From: an uncultured Candidatus Poseidoniales archaeon
GTDB lineage: Archaea; Thermoplasmatota; Poseidoniia; Poseidoniales; Thalassarchaeaceae
NCBI GenBank assembly: GCA_950068635.1
Contig: CATMIM010000011.1
Location: forward strand, 1 to 10,837
DNA: 10,837 nucleotides
Direction of reading: 5' to 3'
The position numbers were made by a program, and so were the translations under genes. Positions 1 through 7,464 of this stretch are shown here, one piece after another (the stretch's first letter is position 1; each line of letters starts with the position of its first letter). A model generated the notes under the pieces. That model did not search any database, was not told the origin of the DNA, and was given only the letters and a program-made list of their open reading frames with translations.

Positions 1-1
1 G

Positions 2-619
2 ACTCGGCAGGGGTTCGGAGGTGAGTCGACCGATGGTGAGATCGGGGAGTTCGAGTTGCTGAAGGCGGCGCTGCGGGAGCGGCCGGAGTACATCATCGTG
101 GGTGAGATCCGCGGCGTGGAGGCGTACGTGCTGTTCCAGGCGATGGCCACCGGTCACTGTTCCTACTCAACCGTGCACGCCGACTCGGTCACAGCGCTCG
201 TGCACAGGCTGGAGAACAAGCCGATCAACATCCCGCGCGTGCTGCTGCCGGCGCTGGAAGCGGTGTCCATCCAGATGCAGACGAGAATCAACGGACGGCG
301 CGTGCGCCGCACCAAGCAGACCGTCGAGATCGTCGGGGTGGACCCGCACACGGATGAGGTGATCACCAATGAGGTGTTCAAGTGGGACCCGGGCCGCGAC
401 GACTACGACTTCAGCGGCAAGTCCTACGTGCTAGAGAAGATCATGGTGAAGATCAACATGGACCAGGATGAGATGCGCAATGAGTTGCGCACACGTAAGC
501 GCATCCTCGACTGGATGGTGCTCAACGACATACGCAAATCGGATCAGGTCGCCCAGATCATCACGGAGTACTATGTCCGTCCACAGGCTGTCCTCGCTCG
601 AGTCGACGGCCTCCAGTGA
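2..619 (+). CDS. Archaeal type IV pilus/archaellum-type assembly ATPase (GspE/FlaI/TadA family), C-terminal part
   Basis: Hexameric cytoplasmic ATPase that powers assembly of archaeal pilus-like filaments on a FlaJ/TadC platform. The frame is open to the left edge, so the N-terminal domain and Walker A motif lie outside; 205 residues are visible. Fragment residues 27-38 (RPEYIIVGEIRG) are the Walker B region and residues 49-62 (ATGHCSYSTVHADS) are the family's His box. The preceding GEIGEFELLKAALRERP matches the segment that leads into Walker B in FlaI-like ATPases. The C-terminal part, with TVEIVGVDP, ITNEVFKW and SYVLEKI, is typical of archaeal rather than bacterial members. The next gene begins 20 bp downstream and encodes its expected membrane partner. 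The family call is firm. Whether the machine is an archaellum, an adhesive pilus or another pilus cannot be told from this fragment, but no archaellum accessory genes (FlaF, FlaG, FlaH) follow. Confidence 0.93.
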   Translation, partial: TRQGFGGESTDGEIGEFELLKAALRERPEYIIVGEIRGVEAYVLFQAMATGHCSYSTVHADSVTALVHRLENKPINIPRVLLPALEAVSIQMQTRINGRRVRRTKQTVEIVGVDPHTDEVITNEVFKWDPGRDDYDFSGKSYVLEKIMVKINMDQDEMRNELRTRKRILDWMVLNDIRKSDQVAQIITEYYVRPQAVLARVDGLQ

Positions 620-639
620 GGCATCGAGGGGGAGCGGGA

Positions 640-1743
640 GTGGCCAAGAAGAAAGAGGAGAAGGAAACCCCGACCCGCTTCGAAGGAATGACGCTGTCCG
701 GATGGCAGCGCTTCTCGAACATCGTCCTCGGTCGCTTCATGCGCAAGAAGGCGCGCGAAGATGGCGAGTTGAAGCAACTGCTGGCACAGGCGAACATCCG
801 CATCATGCCCGAGGTCTACAAGGCGACCTCGATCATGAGTACGGTCGCCACGTTCGTCATATGCATCGTCATCCTCGTGCTGGCGTTCTTCCCACTCATT
901 GGAGGCATCGCCATCTACGAGAACCAGCAGAACGAGGAAACGGTCATCCCGTGCATCGAGTGGGCGTTCTGGAACGAGGATTTGGTGGATGAGACGGTAA
1001 AATGGAGCGGCGAGGGTCCTGATGGGGAGACTGTAGCCTACGGCGCTTGTCCGGAGTACGAGACCAAGGTGTTCAAAGGCTCGTGGAAGACGGGCCTGGT
1101 CCTCGGCTGTGGTTTGCTGGTACCCTTCATGGCTTACCGCCACTTCATGAACAGCGCCCTTCGCGAGAAGAACAGGCGCGGCTATGAGTTGGAGAAGTTC
1201 CTCCCTTACGTGGCATCCTACACGGCAGCGATGGCGGCCGCCAACTCCACCCCTGACAAGATCTTCAAGTCGCTCGCACAGAATGAGCACATCTACGGAG
1301 ACATCGCCTATGACTCCTCGATGATCTACCGCGACATCCAGTTGCTTGGCATGGACCTGGTGACGGCATTGAAGCTGGCGGTCGGTCGAGCCGCCTCGCC
1401 GTGGGTGACCGAGTTCTTTCAAGGCATGGTGGGCACACTGACCTCGGGTGGCAACCTGAAGCTCTACTTCCTCAACCGCGCCGAGCACTACATGCGTGAG
1501 AACCGGGTAAGGCTGCATGTCTTCCTCGAGAGCCTAGCCATGATGGCGGAATCCTACGTCGTGGTCGCCGTCGCCATGCCGCTGTTCCTCATCGTGATGC
1601 TCGTCATCATGTTCTGGGTGTCCGGCTCCGGCGCCCAGTTGTCCGAGGAAATGGTCTACGGCGTGGTCATGGGAGTGCTGCCCGTCATCCACATCGCCTA
1701 CGGTATCCTCGTTTGGATGATGAGCGACGAGATGAAGATGTGA
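640..1743 (+). CDS. Pilus assembly platform protein 1 (T2SSF/FlaJ/TadC family)
   Basis: Polytopic inner-membrane platform on which the upstream ATPase acts. The 367-aa protein has a lysine-rich N terminus, membrane segments near residues 66-88, 151-169, 304-327 and 338-360, and a cytoplasmic T2SSF-type helical domain at about 187-300. That domain begins KFLPYVASYTAAMA and contains GTLTSGGNL. Residues 89-150 form an extracytoplasmic loop with two cysteines (105 and 137), a possible disulfide. I chose the GTG at 640 over the in-frame GTG at 616 for two reasons: a purine-rich GAGGGGGAG site lies just upstream at a suitable spacing, and the resulting start MAKKKEEKE is more natural. The 616 start would overlap the ATPase stop. 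A second, longer platform paralogue follows after 24 bp, as in archaeal loci that encode two FlaJ-like subunits. No catalytic activity is expected. Confidence 0.9.
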   Translation: MAKKKEEKETPTRFEGMTLSGWQRFSNIVLGRFMRKKAREDGELKQLLAQANIRIMPEVYKATSIMSTVATFVICIVILVLAFFPLIGGIAIYENQQNEETVIPCIEWAFWNEDLVDETVKWSGEGPDGETVAYGACPEYETKVFKGSWKTGLVLGCGLLVPFMAYRHFMNSALREKNRRGYELEKFLPYVASYTAAMAAANSTPDKIFKSLAQNEHIYGDIAYDSSMIYRDIQLLGMDLVTALKLAVGRAASPWVTEFFQGMVGTLTSGGNLKLYFLNRAEHYMRENRVRLHVFLESLAMMAESYVVVAVAMPLFLIVMLVIMFWVSGSGAQLSEEMVYGVVMGVLPVIHIAYGILVWMMSDEMKM

Positions 1744-1750
1744 AGAAGCG

Positions 1751-1760
1751 AAGGAGGTGA
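1751..1760 (+). promoter_or_regulatory. Strong Shine-Dalgarno site for platform protein 2
   Basis: AAGGAGGTGA is essentially a full anti-16S complement and sits 7 bases before the ATG at 1768. It fixes the start of the 524-aa platform protein and suggests strong independent initiation within the pilus operon. Confidence 0.85.
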
Positions 1761-1767
1761 ACACCGG

Positions 1768-3342
1768 ATGGCACGCAGACGGGGGCGCAGGAAGAAGGAG
1801 AAGATCCGCGTCGAGCTCGACCTGCCGAAGAGCGACAGGACTCGTTCGATCTTCTGGGCGATCACCATCACGAGTTCCCTCATCGGCGTGCTCTGCCTCG
1901 GCTTCTGGGCGATGAACACCGACCTCATCTTCCAACCGGCCAACGGCAATCCGTTGTTCGTGAACAAATACTGCAGCATGTCGGGAGCGCAAGGATTCGA
2001 CAGCAACCTCCCACCCGACTACGCCGATAACGAATCATGCTGGCTGACGAAGGAGCGCCCGCTCACGCAGACTTGGGTTATCGATTGGGCGGGGGTGAAG
2101 CCGCCTGGTCTTGGTCAGGAGTTCGAGGTACCGGGGATGGACCCTAACCGACTGGGCACCCTATCTCATCCCGAGACCGAGTTACGCATGTCCTGCAACG
2201 CGGTGGCCGCCGAATCTTACGCCTTCAGCGTCACCATATGGGAGCCGGACGACCTTGGTCAACCGCAGAACCCCTTCAAGGTTCAGAGTGTGACCAACTG
2301 GGAGCCTACCGAGAGTGACCCTGAGAATCCATGCACCATCGTGATTCCCGATGCGAAGACCGCTCCCGGATGGGAGGTGCATGTGCAGTACGATCGCGGA
2401 CTGCCGAACATGAAGTCGTTCACGATGATCATAGAGGTCGACTCGTACGACGGTGTCCCGAATTACATGAACAACGCCTCGTTCTTCCTCGGTCCTGAGG
2501 TGGAAGTGGGACCGCTGAAGCTGCGTCCCTTCCTGTTCGTGAACTTCTTCGGCTACGGGTTCCTGCTCATCGTCTTCCCCGGAGCGGTCTACTGGGACAA
2601 GAAGATGAAGATACTGTCCGCGTTGGAGCAGAAATTCCCGGATTTCCTGCGTGACCTGGCCGAGTTCTGGAAGGGTGGCCTGTCGATGACGCTGGCGGTG
2701 AGAACTTTGGCCACCTCAGAGTACGGGGCGTTGAACTACGAGGTGCGCAAGATGTCCGACCAGTTGTCGTGGGACGTGGCGTTCGCGGACGTGCTCGACA
2801 TGTTCGCAGACAGAGTCGGCACCCCTCTGGTGACACGGGCGATCAGCCTCATCCACGAGGCGAACAAGGCCGGGGGCAAGATCTCCGACATCCTCGTGAC
2901 CGCCGCCAACGACAGTCGCGAGATCAAGTTCCTCGAGTTGGAGCGCATCCGGGCGATCGCCTCGTACATCGCGGTCATCTGGACCTCTTTCTTCGTCTTC
3001 CTCGGCGTCATCGTCGTGCTCTCCAAGGTGTTCATCCCGGCCATTTCCTCGGGTGACAGCGGAGCGGAGAGCGCCCAGATCGGGAATATGGTCATCCGTT
3101 CCATAGACCCGCTGTTCTTCCTCGTGGTGTTCTTCTACGGGGTTGGCGCGCAGGCGGTCGGCAACGGCATCATTGCCGGTCTGATGGCGACTGGTAGGCT
3201 GTCGAGCGGGTGCAAGCACGCCGGGTTGATGCTCATCTGCTCCATCCTGGCGTTCAACGTGATCTGCTTCACCCCCGACCTCATCGGGGTCCCGCTCGAC
3301 GATGGCCTGAACCCCGGACTGGCTCCGTTCATCGTCACCTAA
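1768..3342 (+). CDS. Pilus assembly platform protein 2 with large ectodomain (T2SSF/FlaJ family)
   Basis: Second membrane platform subunit of the same pilus machine, 524 aa. A very basic N terminus precedes membrane segment 1 (about 28-49). Residues 50-253 form a large, probably extracytoplasmic domain with four cysteines (69, 91, 143, 189) and many aromatic and acidic residues. Segment 2 is near 254-275. The T2SSF domain follows at about 286-420, beginning KFPDFLRDLAEFWKGG and containing LIHEANKAGGKISDIL. Segments near 398-424, 446-472 and 484-503 complete the protein. The T2SSF part is confidently recognised; the ectodomain is not a fold I recognise. Plain FlaJ/TadC proteins lack such an insert, so this subunit may contact the filament or another surface component (inference). 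The start is fixed by the strong ribosome binding site at 1751-1760. It is 12 bp upstream of the first pilin-like gene. Confidence 0.88.
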   Translation: MARRRGRRKKEKIRVELDLPKSDRTRSIFWAITITSSLIGVLCLGFWAMNTDLIFQPANGNPLFVNKYCSMSGAQGFDSNLPPDYADNESCWLTKERPLTQTWVIDWAGVKPPGLGQEFEVPGMDPNRLGTLSHPETELRMSCNAVAAESYAFSVTIWEPDDLGQPQNPFKVQSVTNWEPTESDPENPCTIVIPDAKTAPGWEVHVQYDRGLPNMKSFTMIIEVDSYDGVPNYMNNASFFLGPEVEVGPLKLRPFLFVNFFGYGFLLIVFPGAVYWDKKMKILSALEQKFPDFLRDLAEFWKGGLSMTLAVRTLATSEYGALNYEVRKMSDQLSWDVAFADVLDMFADRVGTPLVTRAISLIHEANKAGGKISDILVTAANDSREIKFLELERIRAIASYIAVIWTSFFVFLGVIVVLSKVFIPAISSGDSGAESAQIGNMVIRSIDPLFFLVVFFYGVGAQAVGNGIIAGLMATGRLSSGCKHAGLMLICSILAFNVICFTPDLIGVPLDDGLNPGLAPFIVT

Positions 3343-3354
3343 CGAAGTGAATAG

Positions 3355-3831
3355 ATGAGGGCCGGAGGTTTCGATCACGGAAGCACGCACTCGGACGCGA
3401 ATGCACAGGTGCATGTGCTGGAGATGCTGACGCTCTTCTGGCTGTTCTTCATGTCAGCGACATTCATCATCCAGCTCCAGGTTCCTGACCCGGTCTCACC
3501 CGCCTCTGACGCCTCGCTGCAGTTCGCCGCTGAGGATGCGCTCGTGCAGGTCATCGCTCCCGCCGCAGTCGATTCCACCAATCACACAGGTCGCATGGGT
3601 GAAATGCTCGCTGCCGGAGACCTCGATGCAGCCTGCAATGAACTCCTCTCATCGCTGCCATCTACTGTACAGGGCAACTGCTGGGTCGCCCGTGATGGAG
3701 GTCCGCTGGCACGCTATGGTGGAGGCAGCACTCCACTGGGGCGCACGCTCAGCGTGCACGAACTCGTGCATGACCAAGGGGTCGTGTGGACCGTAAGCGT
3801 GCAGGTGTGGCACACCGGGGGTGGAGCCTGA
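3355..3831 (+). CDS. Pilin-like single-span membrane protein 1
   Basis: Small protein of 158 aa with a hydrophilic N terminus, one hydrophobic helix at about 24-41 (MLTLFWLFFMSATFII), and an outside-facing domain with two cysteines (94 and 109). The segment NAQVHVLEML just before the helix resembles the 'AQ-H-LE' N termini that I recall for small pilin-like proteins beside TadA/TadC genes in haloarchaea. Glutamate 23 could play the role of the pilin Glu at position 5. A clear class III prepilin cleavage site is not obvious, though Arg2-Ala-Gly-Gly is near the terminus. It begins 12 bp after platform protein 2 and overlaps the next gene by one base, so it very likely belongs to the same machine. 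Whether it is a major pilin, a minor pilin or an anchor is unknown. Confidence 0.72.
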   Translation: MRAGGFDHGSTHSDANAQVHVLEMLTLFWLFFMSATFIIQLQVPDPVSPASDASLQFAAEDALVQVIAPAAVDSTNHTGRMGEMLAAGDLDAACNELLSSLPSTVQGNCWVARDGGPLARYGGGSTPLGRTLSVHELVHDQGVVWTVSVQVWHTGGGA

Positions 3832-4265
3832 TGCGTTCGAGTGAACGCGGCGATGTGGGCCAGATGCTGTTGGCGAGCGGCCTCGTGCTGATGCTCTCGC
3901 TGCTCTCGATGGCGTGGTACGGTGTCTCGGTCGCTGGCCTCGGCGAGCCGTACGATGGGGGCAGCCGCGAGGTGCTGGACACAAGCAGCGATGTGATCAC
4001 TGTGTGGCAGCCGCTCGTAGAGAACCGCACTGCCACCCTCATCTCCGCAGGCAACGATTGGGATGCCGCCTGCGAAGCCGCCGCCCTGTCCGCCGCCGAC
4101 GACCTGATGCGCCACGGAGAGCACCGCGGCGTCGAGATCGTGCTCACGGACATCAGCGTGAGCAACAACAGCGGCGTGTTCACCATCTCGGCGGAGGCGG
4201 GCATCGCCGACCGGCACGCCCGCATGGAGATCGCCTCGCTCACGGCCACCGTCGACCTCAATTGA
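3831..4265 (+). CDS. Pilin-like single-span membrane protein 2
   Basis: Protein of 144 aa. I start it at the ATG at 3831, whose A is the last base of the preceding stop (TGATG). GGGGTGGAG lies just upstream, and translational coupling to the previous gene is likely. The N terminus SSERGDVGQMLLASG followed by a hydrophobic stretch (about 12-34) resembles the 'RGQ' pilin-like proteins of haloarchaeal pilus clusters; Arg-Gly before Asp is a possible prepilin peptidase site. The mature domain contains one cysteine (81) and an alternating C-terminal stretch (VFTISAEAG and MEIASLTATVDL) that suggests a small beta domain, as in pilins. It is the last gene of the pilus operon; the next gene converges from the other strand 28 bp away. 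Confidence 0.7.
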   Translation: MRSSERGDVGQMLLASGLVLMLSLLSMAWYGVSVAGLGEPYDGGSREVLDTSSDVITVWQPLVENRTATLISAGNDWDAACEAAALSAADDLMRHGEHRGVEIVLTDISVSNNSGVFTISAEAGIADRHARMEIASLTATVDLN

Positions 4266-4293
4266 GCGCCCCGCTCGGTTGAGGGTTCCAGAA

Positions 4294-5316
4294 TCAGGCT
4301 CTCTGTTCCTCGGGGATGCCCTTGCCTACCCAGCGCTTCCACAGCGGCGGGAACAGGCAGGGCCAGAAGCAGGCGAAGTAGCCAGCGGGAAGCGTCGGTG
4401 CATCGTCATATGGTCGCAGTTGCCAGAACGGTGTGCTCGCCTTCACGTGGTGCGCGGGATGGATGGTCAACTCGAGCAGGACCCAACGGCTCAAGCGCGC
4501 CTCGGTCTGCCAGGAGTGCATGTACGTCTGGCGCTCTCCGGCCTCTCGCTTGAGCCCCCAGTGCCGGATGTAGTTCACGTATTCGAGCAGGAAGATGGCG
4601 AACACCGCTGCCACCAGCCACGCCAGTGTGACCCACAGACCGAGCAGCTGCCAGACGACGATGACGGCGATGATCTGCAGCGCGAACACCTGCAGAACAG
4701 GGTTGCGCACACCCTTCTTGCCCCGCTGTTGGTGGATCCTCACCGCCGAGATGAACTGCAGTGGCACCGTCCTCGCCACCTGCACCCACAGCCCGCGGCG
4801 GTAGGGGGCGCTGGCCGGGTCGACGTCGTGGATGGCGGTGTTACGGTGATGGTTGTGGTTGTGCTCGGTGGTGAAGTGCGTGTAGTGCACGCTGAACAGC
4901 AGCACCCGTGCCAGCCACCAACGAGCGCTCTTCGGCTTGCGGTGTCCCAGTTCGTGGGCGACGATGATGCCCTGTCCAGAGCCGATCCCGGTGGAGTACG
5001 CCGCCGCCCAGGTGGTCCATGCGGAACCGTCCAAGGTGGCGCGGTAGAACAGGGTGGCGAGGCCGATGAACGGGAGCAGCGAGCCGAGCAGCAGGATGAT
5101 CTCGAACGGGCGGCCGTCGGTCGGGATCGCACCGCGCTGCTTTGCGCTCCCTAGGAGAACGTCGAGGATCGGGTAGATGCCGAGTGCGAGCACGATGCCC
5201 GCGAGGGTGAACCAGCCACCCAGCAGGTTGCCTGAGATGACCACCAGCGGCAGGATGAGACCGGTGAGATGTGGCAGCCAGGATTCGGGCTTCTCATCGT
5301 CAACCACGTCACTCAT
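4294..5316 (-). CDS. alkB: AlkB-type alkane/xylene monooxygenase (integral-membrane diiron hydroxylase)
   Basis: Membrane-bound non-heme diiron enzyme that inserts one oxygen atom into a terminal C-H bond of alkanes or alkyl-aromatic methyl groups, using electrons from rubredoxin or ferredoxin. The 340-aa protein has the AlkB histidine motifs in order: HELGH (121-125), EHNHNHH (151-157), NYIRHWGLKR (248-257, the 'HYG' motif) and HPAHH (286-290). The following FWQLRPYDDAPTLPAGY and PPLWKRW match the C-terminal signature of true AlkB proteins and speak against a plain fatty-acid desaturase. There are about six hydrophobic segments. It is somewhat shorter than the roughly 370-400 aa of well-known bacterial AlkB. 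The ATG at 5316 overlaps the upstream kinase-like stop (ATGA); GGAG directly abuts it, so the GTG at 5307 or an upstream GTG at 5346 remain possible. No rubredoxin gene is in the window. The real substrate is not known. Confidence 0.86.
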   Translation of the reverse strand: MSDVVDDEKPESWLPHLTGLILPLVVISGNLLGGWFTLAGIVLALGIYPILDVLLGSAKQRGAIPTDGRPFEIILLLGSLLPFIGLATLFYRATLDGSAWTTWAAAYSTGIGSGQGIIVAHELGHRKPKSARWWLARVLLFSVHYTHFTTEHNHNHHRNTAIHDVDPASAPYRRGLWVQVARTVPLQFISAVRIHQQRGKKGVRNPVLQVFALQIIAVIVVWQLLGLWVTLAWLVAAVFAIFLLEYVNYIRHWGLKREAGERQTYMHSWQTEARLSRWVLLELTIHPAHHVKASTPFWQLRPYDDAPTLPAGYFACFWPCLFPPLWKRWVGKGIPEEQRA

Positions 5317-5942
5317 CTCCGTTGGTACCAGGCTGTGGTCAACCACTGCTCGGTCCGCCCGAGAGAGTCCTGTTCCAAATGGCTGTCGAGTGATTTCCAG
5401 TTGGCTCCGCCCGCTCTCTCCTCGATGCCGCGCTGGATCGCACGGATGCGCTCGAACGCCGCCAGATAGCGGGTAGGGCCTCGATAGGTGTGCTCCTCGC
5501 GCTGCTCGATGCGCTCTCGGTGCGTGCCTTCATGGCCGATGGTGACGATCATGCCGACCGCGACCCCGCCTTGACTGTTCCATGAGTGCAGGAATCCTTC
5601 CTCAGGCACCAGGTGAACACCCTCGAGCACCAGATCGACTCCTTCCCTGCGCGCACGCGAGATGACGGCGTTGACACCCGGTCGCACTGCGGCACAGGCA
5701 TCGAGCCAATCAGTCACCGCATCGCCGGTCTCTCCCTTGCTGTAGGATGAGCGGTTCAGCGCCGCCGGTGCGTCAGGTCCGGAGGCGGCGCGCAGCACCT
5801 CGCGGATGGTGTCGGTGCTGACGATGCGCGTGAATCCGAGTTCGTGCGCCACGGCCTTCGCCAAGGTCGTCTTGCCCACGCTGGTGCCGCCTCCGATGAG
5901 CAGGAGCCGCGGTGGTCTGTCCGCGCTGCCGGGCTCAGCCAT
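5313..5942 (-). CDS. 2-phosphoglycerate kinase-like P-loop kinase
   Basis: P-loop phosphotransferase of 209 aa. Walker A is at 18-25 (GGTSVGKT). VSTDTIREVLR (41-51) and LVLEGVHLVP (104-113) are two segments characteristic of archaeal 2-phosphoglycerate kinases and their relatives. In some archaea that family makes 2,3-bisphosphoglycerate, a precursor of cyclic 2,3-diphosphoglycerate. Here the neighbours are an aldehyde dehydrogenase (14 bp upstream) and AlkB (overlapping ATGA), so the natural substrate could differ; I assign the family, not the substrate. The ATG at 5942 is chosen over the one at 5948 because GGAGG then lies about 7 bases upstream; at 5948 the site would touch the start codon. 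The protein is shorter than full-length archaeal 2-phosphoglycerate kinases, which usually carry an extra N-terminal domain. Confidence 0.75.
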   Translation of the reverse strand: MAEPGSADRPPRLLLIGGGTSVGKTTLAKAVAHELGFTRIVSTDTIREVLRAASGPDAPAALNRSSYSKGETGDAVTDWLDACAAVRPGVNAVISRARREGVDLVLEGVHLVPEEGFLHSWNSQGGVAVGMIVTIGHEGTHRERIEQREEHTYRGPTRYLAAFERIRAIQRGIEERAGGANWKSLDSHLEQDSLGRTEQWLTTAWYQRR

Positions 5943-5956
5943 TGGCATCCCTCCGT

Positions 5957-7375
5957 TCAGCGCTGGATCGCCTTCACTTCGAGGAACTCCTCCAGGCCGT
6001 GGGCGCCGAGCTCACGGCCGTTGCCCGACATCTTGTAGCCCCCGAACGGCGCGGAGATGTTGAACGCCCCGCCGTTGATGCTCACCTGCCCGGTCCGCAG
6101 TTGGCGTGCCACTGACATGGCGCGGTCCTCATCGCTTGACCAGACTCCGCCGGACAAGCCGTATTCCGAGTCATTCGCCAGCGCGATCGCCTCCTCCTCG
6201 CTGTCGTAGGTGGTGATGGCGAGCACCGGCCCGAAGATCTCCTCCTGCCAGATGCGCATGTCCGGTGTGACGTCGGCGAACGCCGTCGGCTTGACGTAGA
6301 ATCCAGAATCGAGTCCGTCGGGCATGCCTTCTCCACCGGCAATGAGGGTCGCCCCCTCTTCGATTCCACTGGAGATGTACTCCGACACGCTGGCCTGCTG
6401 GGCGGCGGACACGAGCGGTCCGCAGCGCACGGATTCGTCGCGCGGGTCGCCCACAGAGTAGCCGGCCACGCGGGCGGAGATGATGTCCACCACCTCGTCG
6501 CGGGCGTCGGTCGGCACCAGTAGGCGGGTGAGGGCGGAACAGGTCTGTCCGGAGTTGGCGAAGCAGGCGCCGATGGCCACCTTGGCAGCGGTGGCGATGT
6601 CCGCGTCGTCGAGGATGATGTTGGCGCTCTTGCCGCCCAGTTCGAGAGTCACGCGCTTCACGCTCGGAGCGGCCGCCTCGCTCACGCGCACGCCCGCGCC
6701 CGTGCTGCCTGTGAAGGAGATCAGGTCCACATCCGGATGTGAGGCCAGGGCCTGTCCCACGACGCTGCCATGGCCGCTGACGAGGTTGAACACGCCGTCA
6801 GGAAGTCCGAGCTCGTCGAGCATGTCGGCGAGCACGAAGGCATTGAGCGGGGCTTCTCTGGAGGGTTTGAGGACCATCGTGCAGCCGGCGGCGATGGCGG
6901 GAGCGACCTTCCCGATTATCTGGTGCAGAGGGAAGTTCCACGGGGTGATCATGGCGCAGACGCCGATCGGCTCCTTGACTACCAACGAGTTGCGGATCTC
7001 CTCCTCGAATTCGAAATCAGCGAGCAGTTTGGCATACGAACGCAGCACCACACTGGGGGTGCCGACCATCGCCATGCGCGAATAGCCAATCGGGGTGCCG
7101 ACCTCGGAAGTGATCAGTTGAGCCAGTTCCTCGCCGCGCTCCTTGAACAGGGCCGACAGTCGGTTCAGGATGTCCGCCCGCTCCTCCAAGGTGCTCTGGG
7201 ACCACTCCGGGAATGCGCGCCGAGCAGCAGAGACTGCCGCGTCCACATCCGTTGACGAGCCGACCGGAACCGAGCCCACCAGTTCCTCGGTGGCGGGGTC
7301 GATGACCTGGATGTCGCCTTCGCCGGTGGCTTCGACCCACTGGCCGTTGATGTAGAGTTGCTCGCGCGTGTGCAT
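5957..7375 (-). CDS. NAD(P)-dependent aldehyde dehydrogenase (ALDH superfamily)
   Basis: Oxidises an aldehyde to the carboxylic acid with NAD(P)+ in the cytoplasm. The length of 472 aa is complete for the family. Visible active-site elements are PWNF with Asn147, LKPS with Lys170, the nucleotide-binding loop FTGSTGAG (221-228), general base Glu245 in LELGGKS, catalytic nucleophile Cys279 in SGQTC, and cofactor-contacting Glu379 in EEIFGPV. All key residues are present, so it should be active. It leads a - strand operon with a P-loop kinase and AlkB, so it could oxidise the aldehyde formed downstream of AlkB. Because BoxB-, PaaG- and PaaH-like genes are nearby, it could instead serve as a 3,4-dehydroadipyl-CoA semialdehyde dehydrogenase (BoxD role). 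Sequence alone does not choose between these. The ATG at 7375 has AGGAG upstream, inside the loop of an inverted repeat. Confidence 0.93.
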   Translation of the reverse strand: MHTREQLYINGQWVEATGEGDIQVIDPATEELVGSVPVGSSTDVDAAVSAARRAFPEWSQSTLEERADILNRLSALFKERGEELAQLITSEVGTPIGYSRMAMVGTPSVVLRSYAKLLADFEFEEEIRNSLVVKEPIGVCAMITPWNFPLHQIIGKVAPAIAAGCTMVLKPSREAPLNAFVLADMLDELGLPDGVFNLVSGHGSVVGQALASHPDVDLISFTGSTGAGVRVSEAAAPSVKRVTLELGGKSANIILDDADIATAAKVAIGACFANSGQTCSALTRLLVPTDARDEVVDIISARVAGYSVGDPRDESVRCGPLVSAAQQASVSEYISSGIEEGATLIAGGEGMPDGLDSGFYVKPTAFADVTPDMRIWQEEIFGPVLAITTYDSEEEAIALANDSEYGLSGGVWSSDEDRAMSVARQLRTGQVSINGGAFNISAPFGGYKMSGNGRELGAHGLEEFLEVKAIQR

Positions 7376-7376
7376 G

Positions 7377-7402
7377 GCACTTCAGTCTCCTGGGTGAAGT
7401 GC
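7377..7402 (-). promoter_or_regulatory. Perfect 8-bp inverted repeat enclosing the ribosome binding site of the aldehyde dehydrogenase
   Basis: On the - strand the arms GCACTTCA and TGAAGTGC flank a 10-base loop, CCCAGGAGAC, that contains the Shine-Dalgarno AGGAG. The ATG begins one base after the second arm. In DNA this is a dyad suitable for a dimeric regulator; in mRNA it is a hairpin presenting the ribosome site in its loop. Symmetry and position are seen directly; the function is inferred. Confidence 0.5.
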
Positions 7403-7464
7403 GCCACTGAGCCGCGTCTTATCACATTCATGCATTTCAAGAATGAGAACTGCGGACGGGATGC
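7403..7464. promoter_or_regulatory. Divergent promoter region between aldehyde dehydrogenase and PaaG-like gene
   Basis: The two genes diverge across 89 bp, which must hold both promoters. Positions 7418-7450 are clearly AT-richer than the surroundings. Archaeal TATA-like candidates are CTTATCAC at 7418-7425 (+) and GAAATGCA at 7438-7431 (-), neither a strong match. An imperfect dyad with CATTC at 7425-7429 and GAATG at 7441-7445 is centred in the AT-rich part and could be a shared operator. Confidence 0.35.

Noticed and set aside
571..1518. Long reverse-strand open frame (315 codons) opposite platform protein 1
   Set aside because: Its composition is histidine-, arginine- and glutamate-rich without any recognisable domain, and it mirrors a clear T2SSF gene. 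It is a shadow frame caused by high GC.
2716..3414. Reverse-strand open frame (232 codons) opposite platform protein 2
   Set aside because: Low-complexity charged composition and full overlap with the conserved T2SSF domain of the + strand gene.
4266..4293. Terminator between the converging pilus operon and AlkB gene
   Set aside because: The 28-bp gap has neither a T-run nor a convincing hairpin, so no terminator is claimed.
3749..4342. Reverse-strand open frame (197 codons) opposite the second pilin-like gene
   Set aside because: The + strand gene has a good start, ribosome site, membrane helix and operon position; the reverse frame has none of these and would run into the AlkB 3' end.
4279..5154. 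Forward open frame (291 codons) opposite AlkB
   Set aside because: It overlaps all AlkB histidine motifs on the other strand and has the biased composition of an antisense frame.
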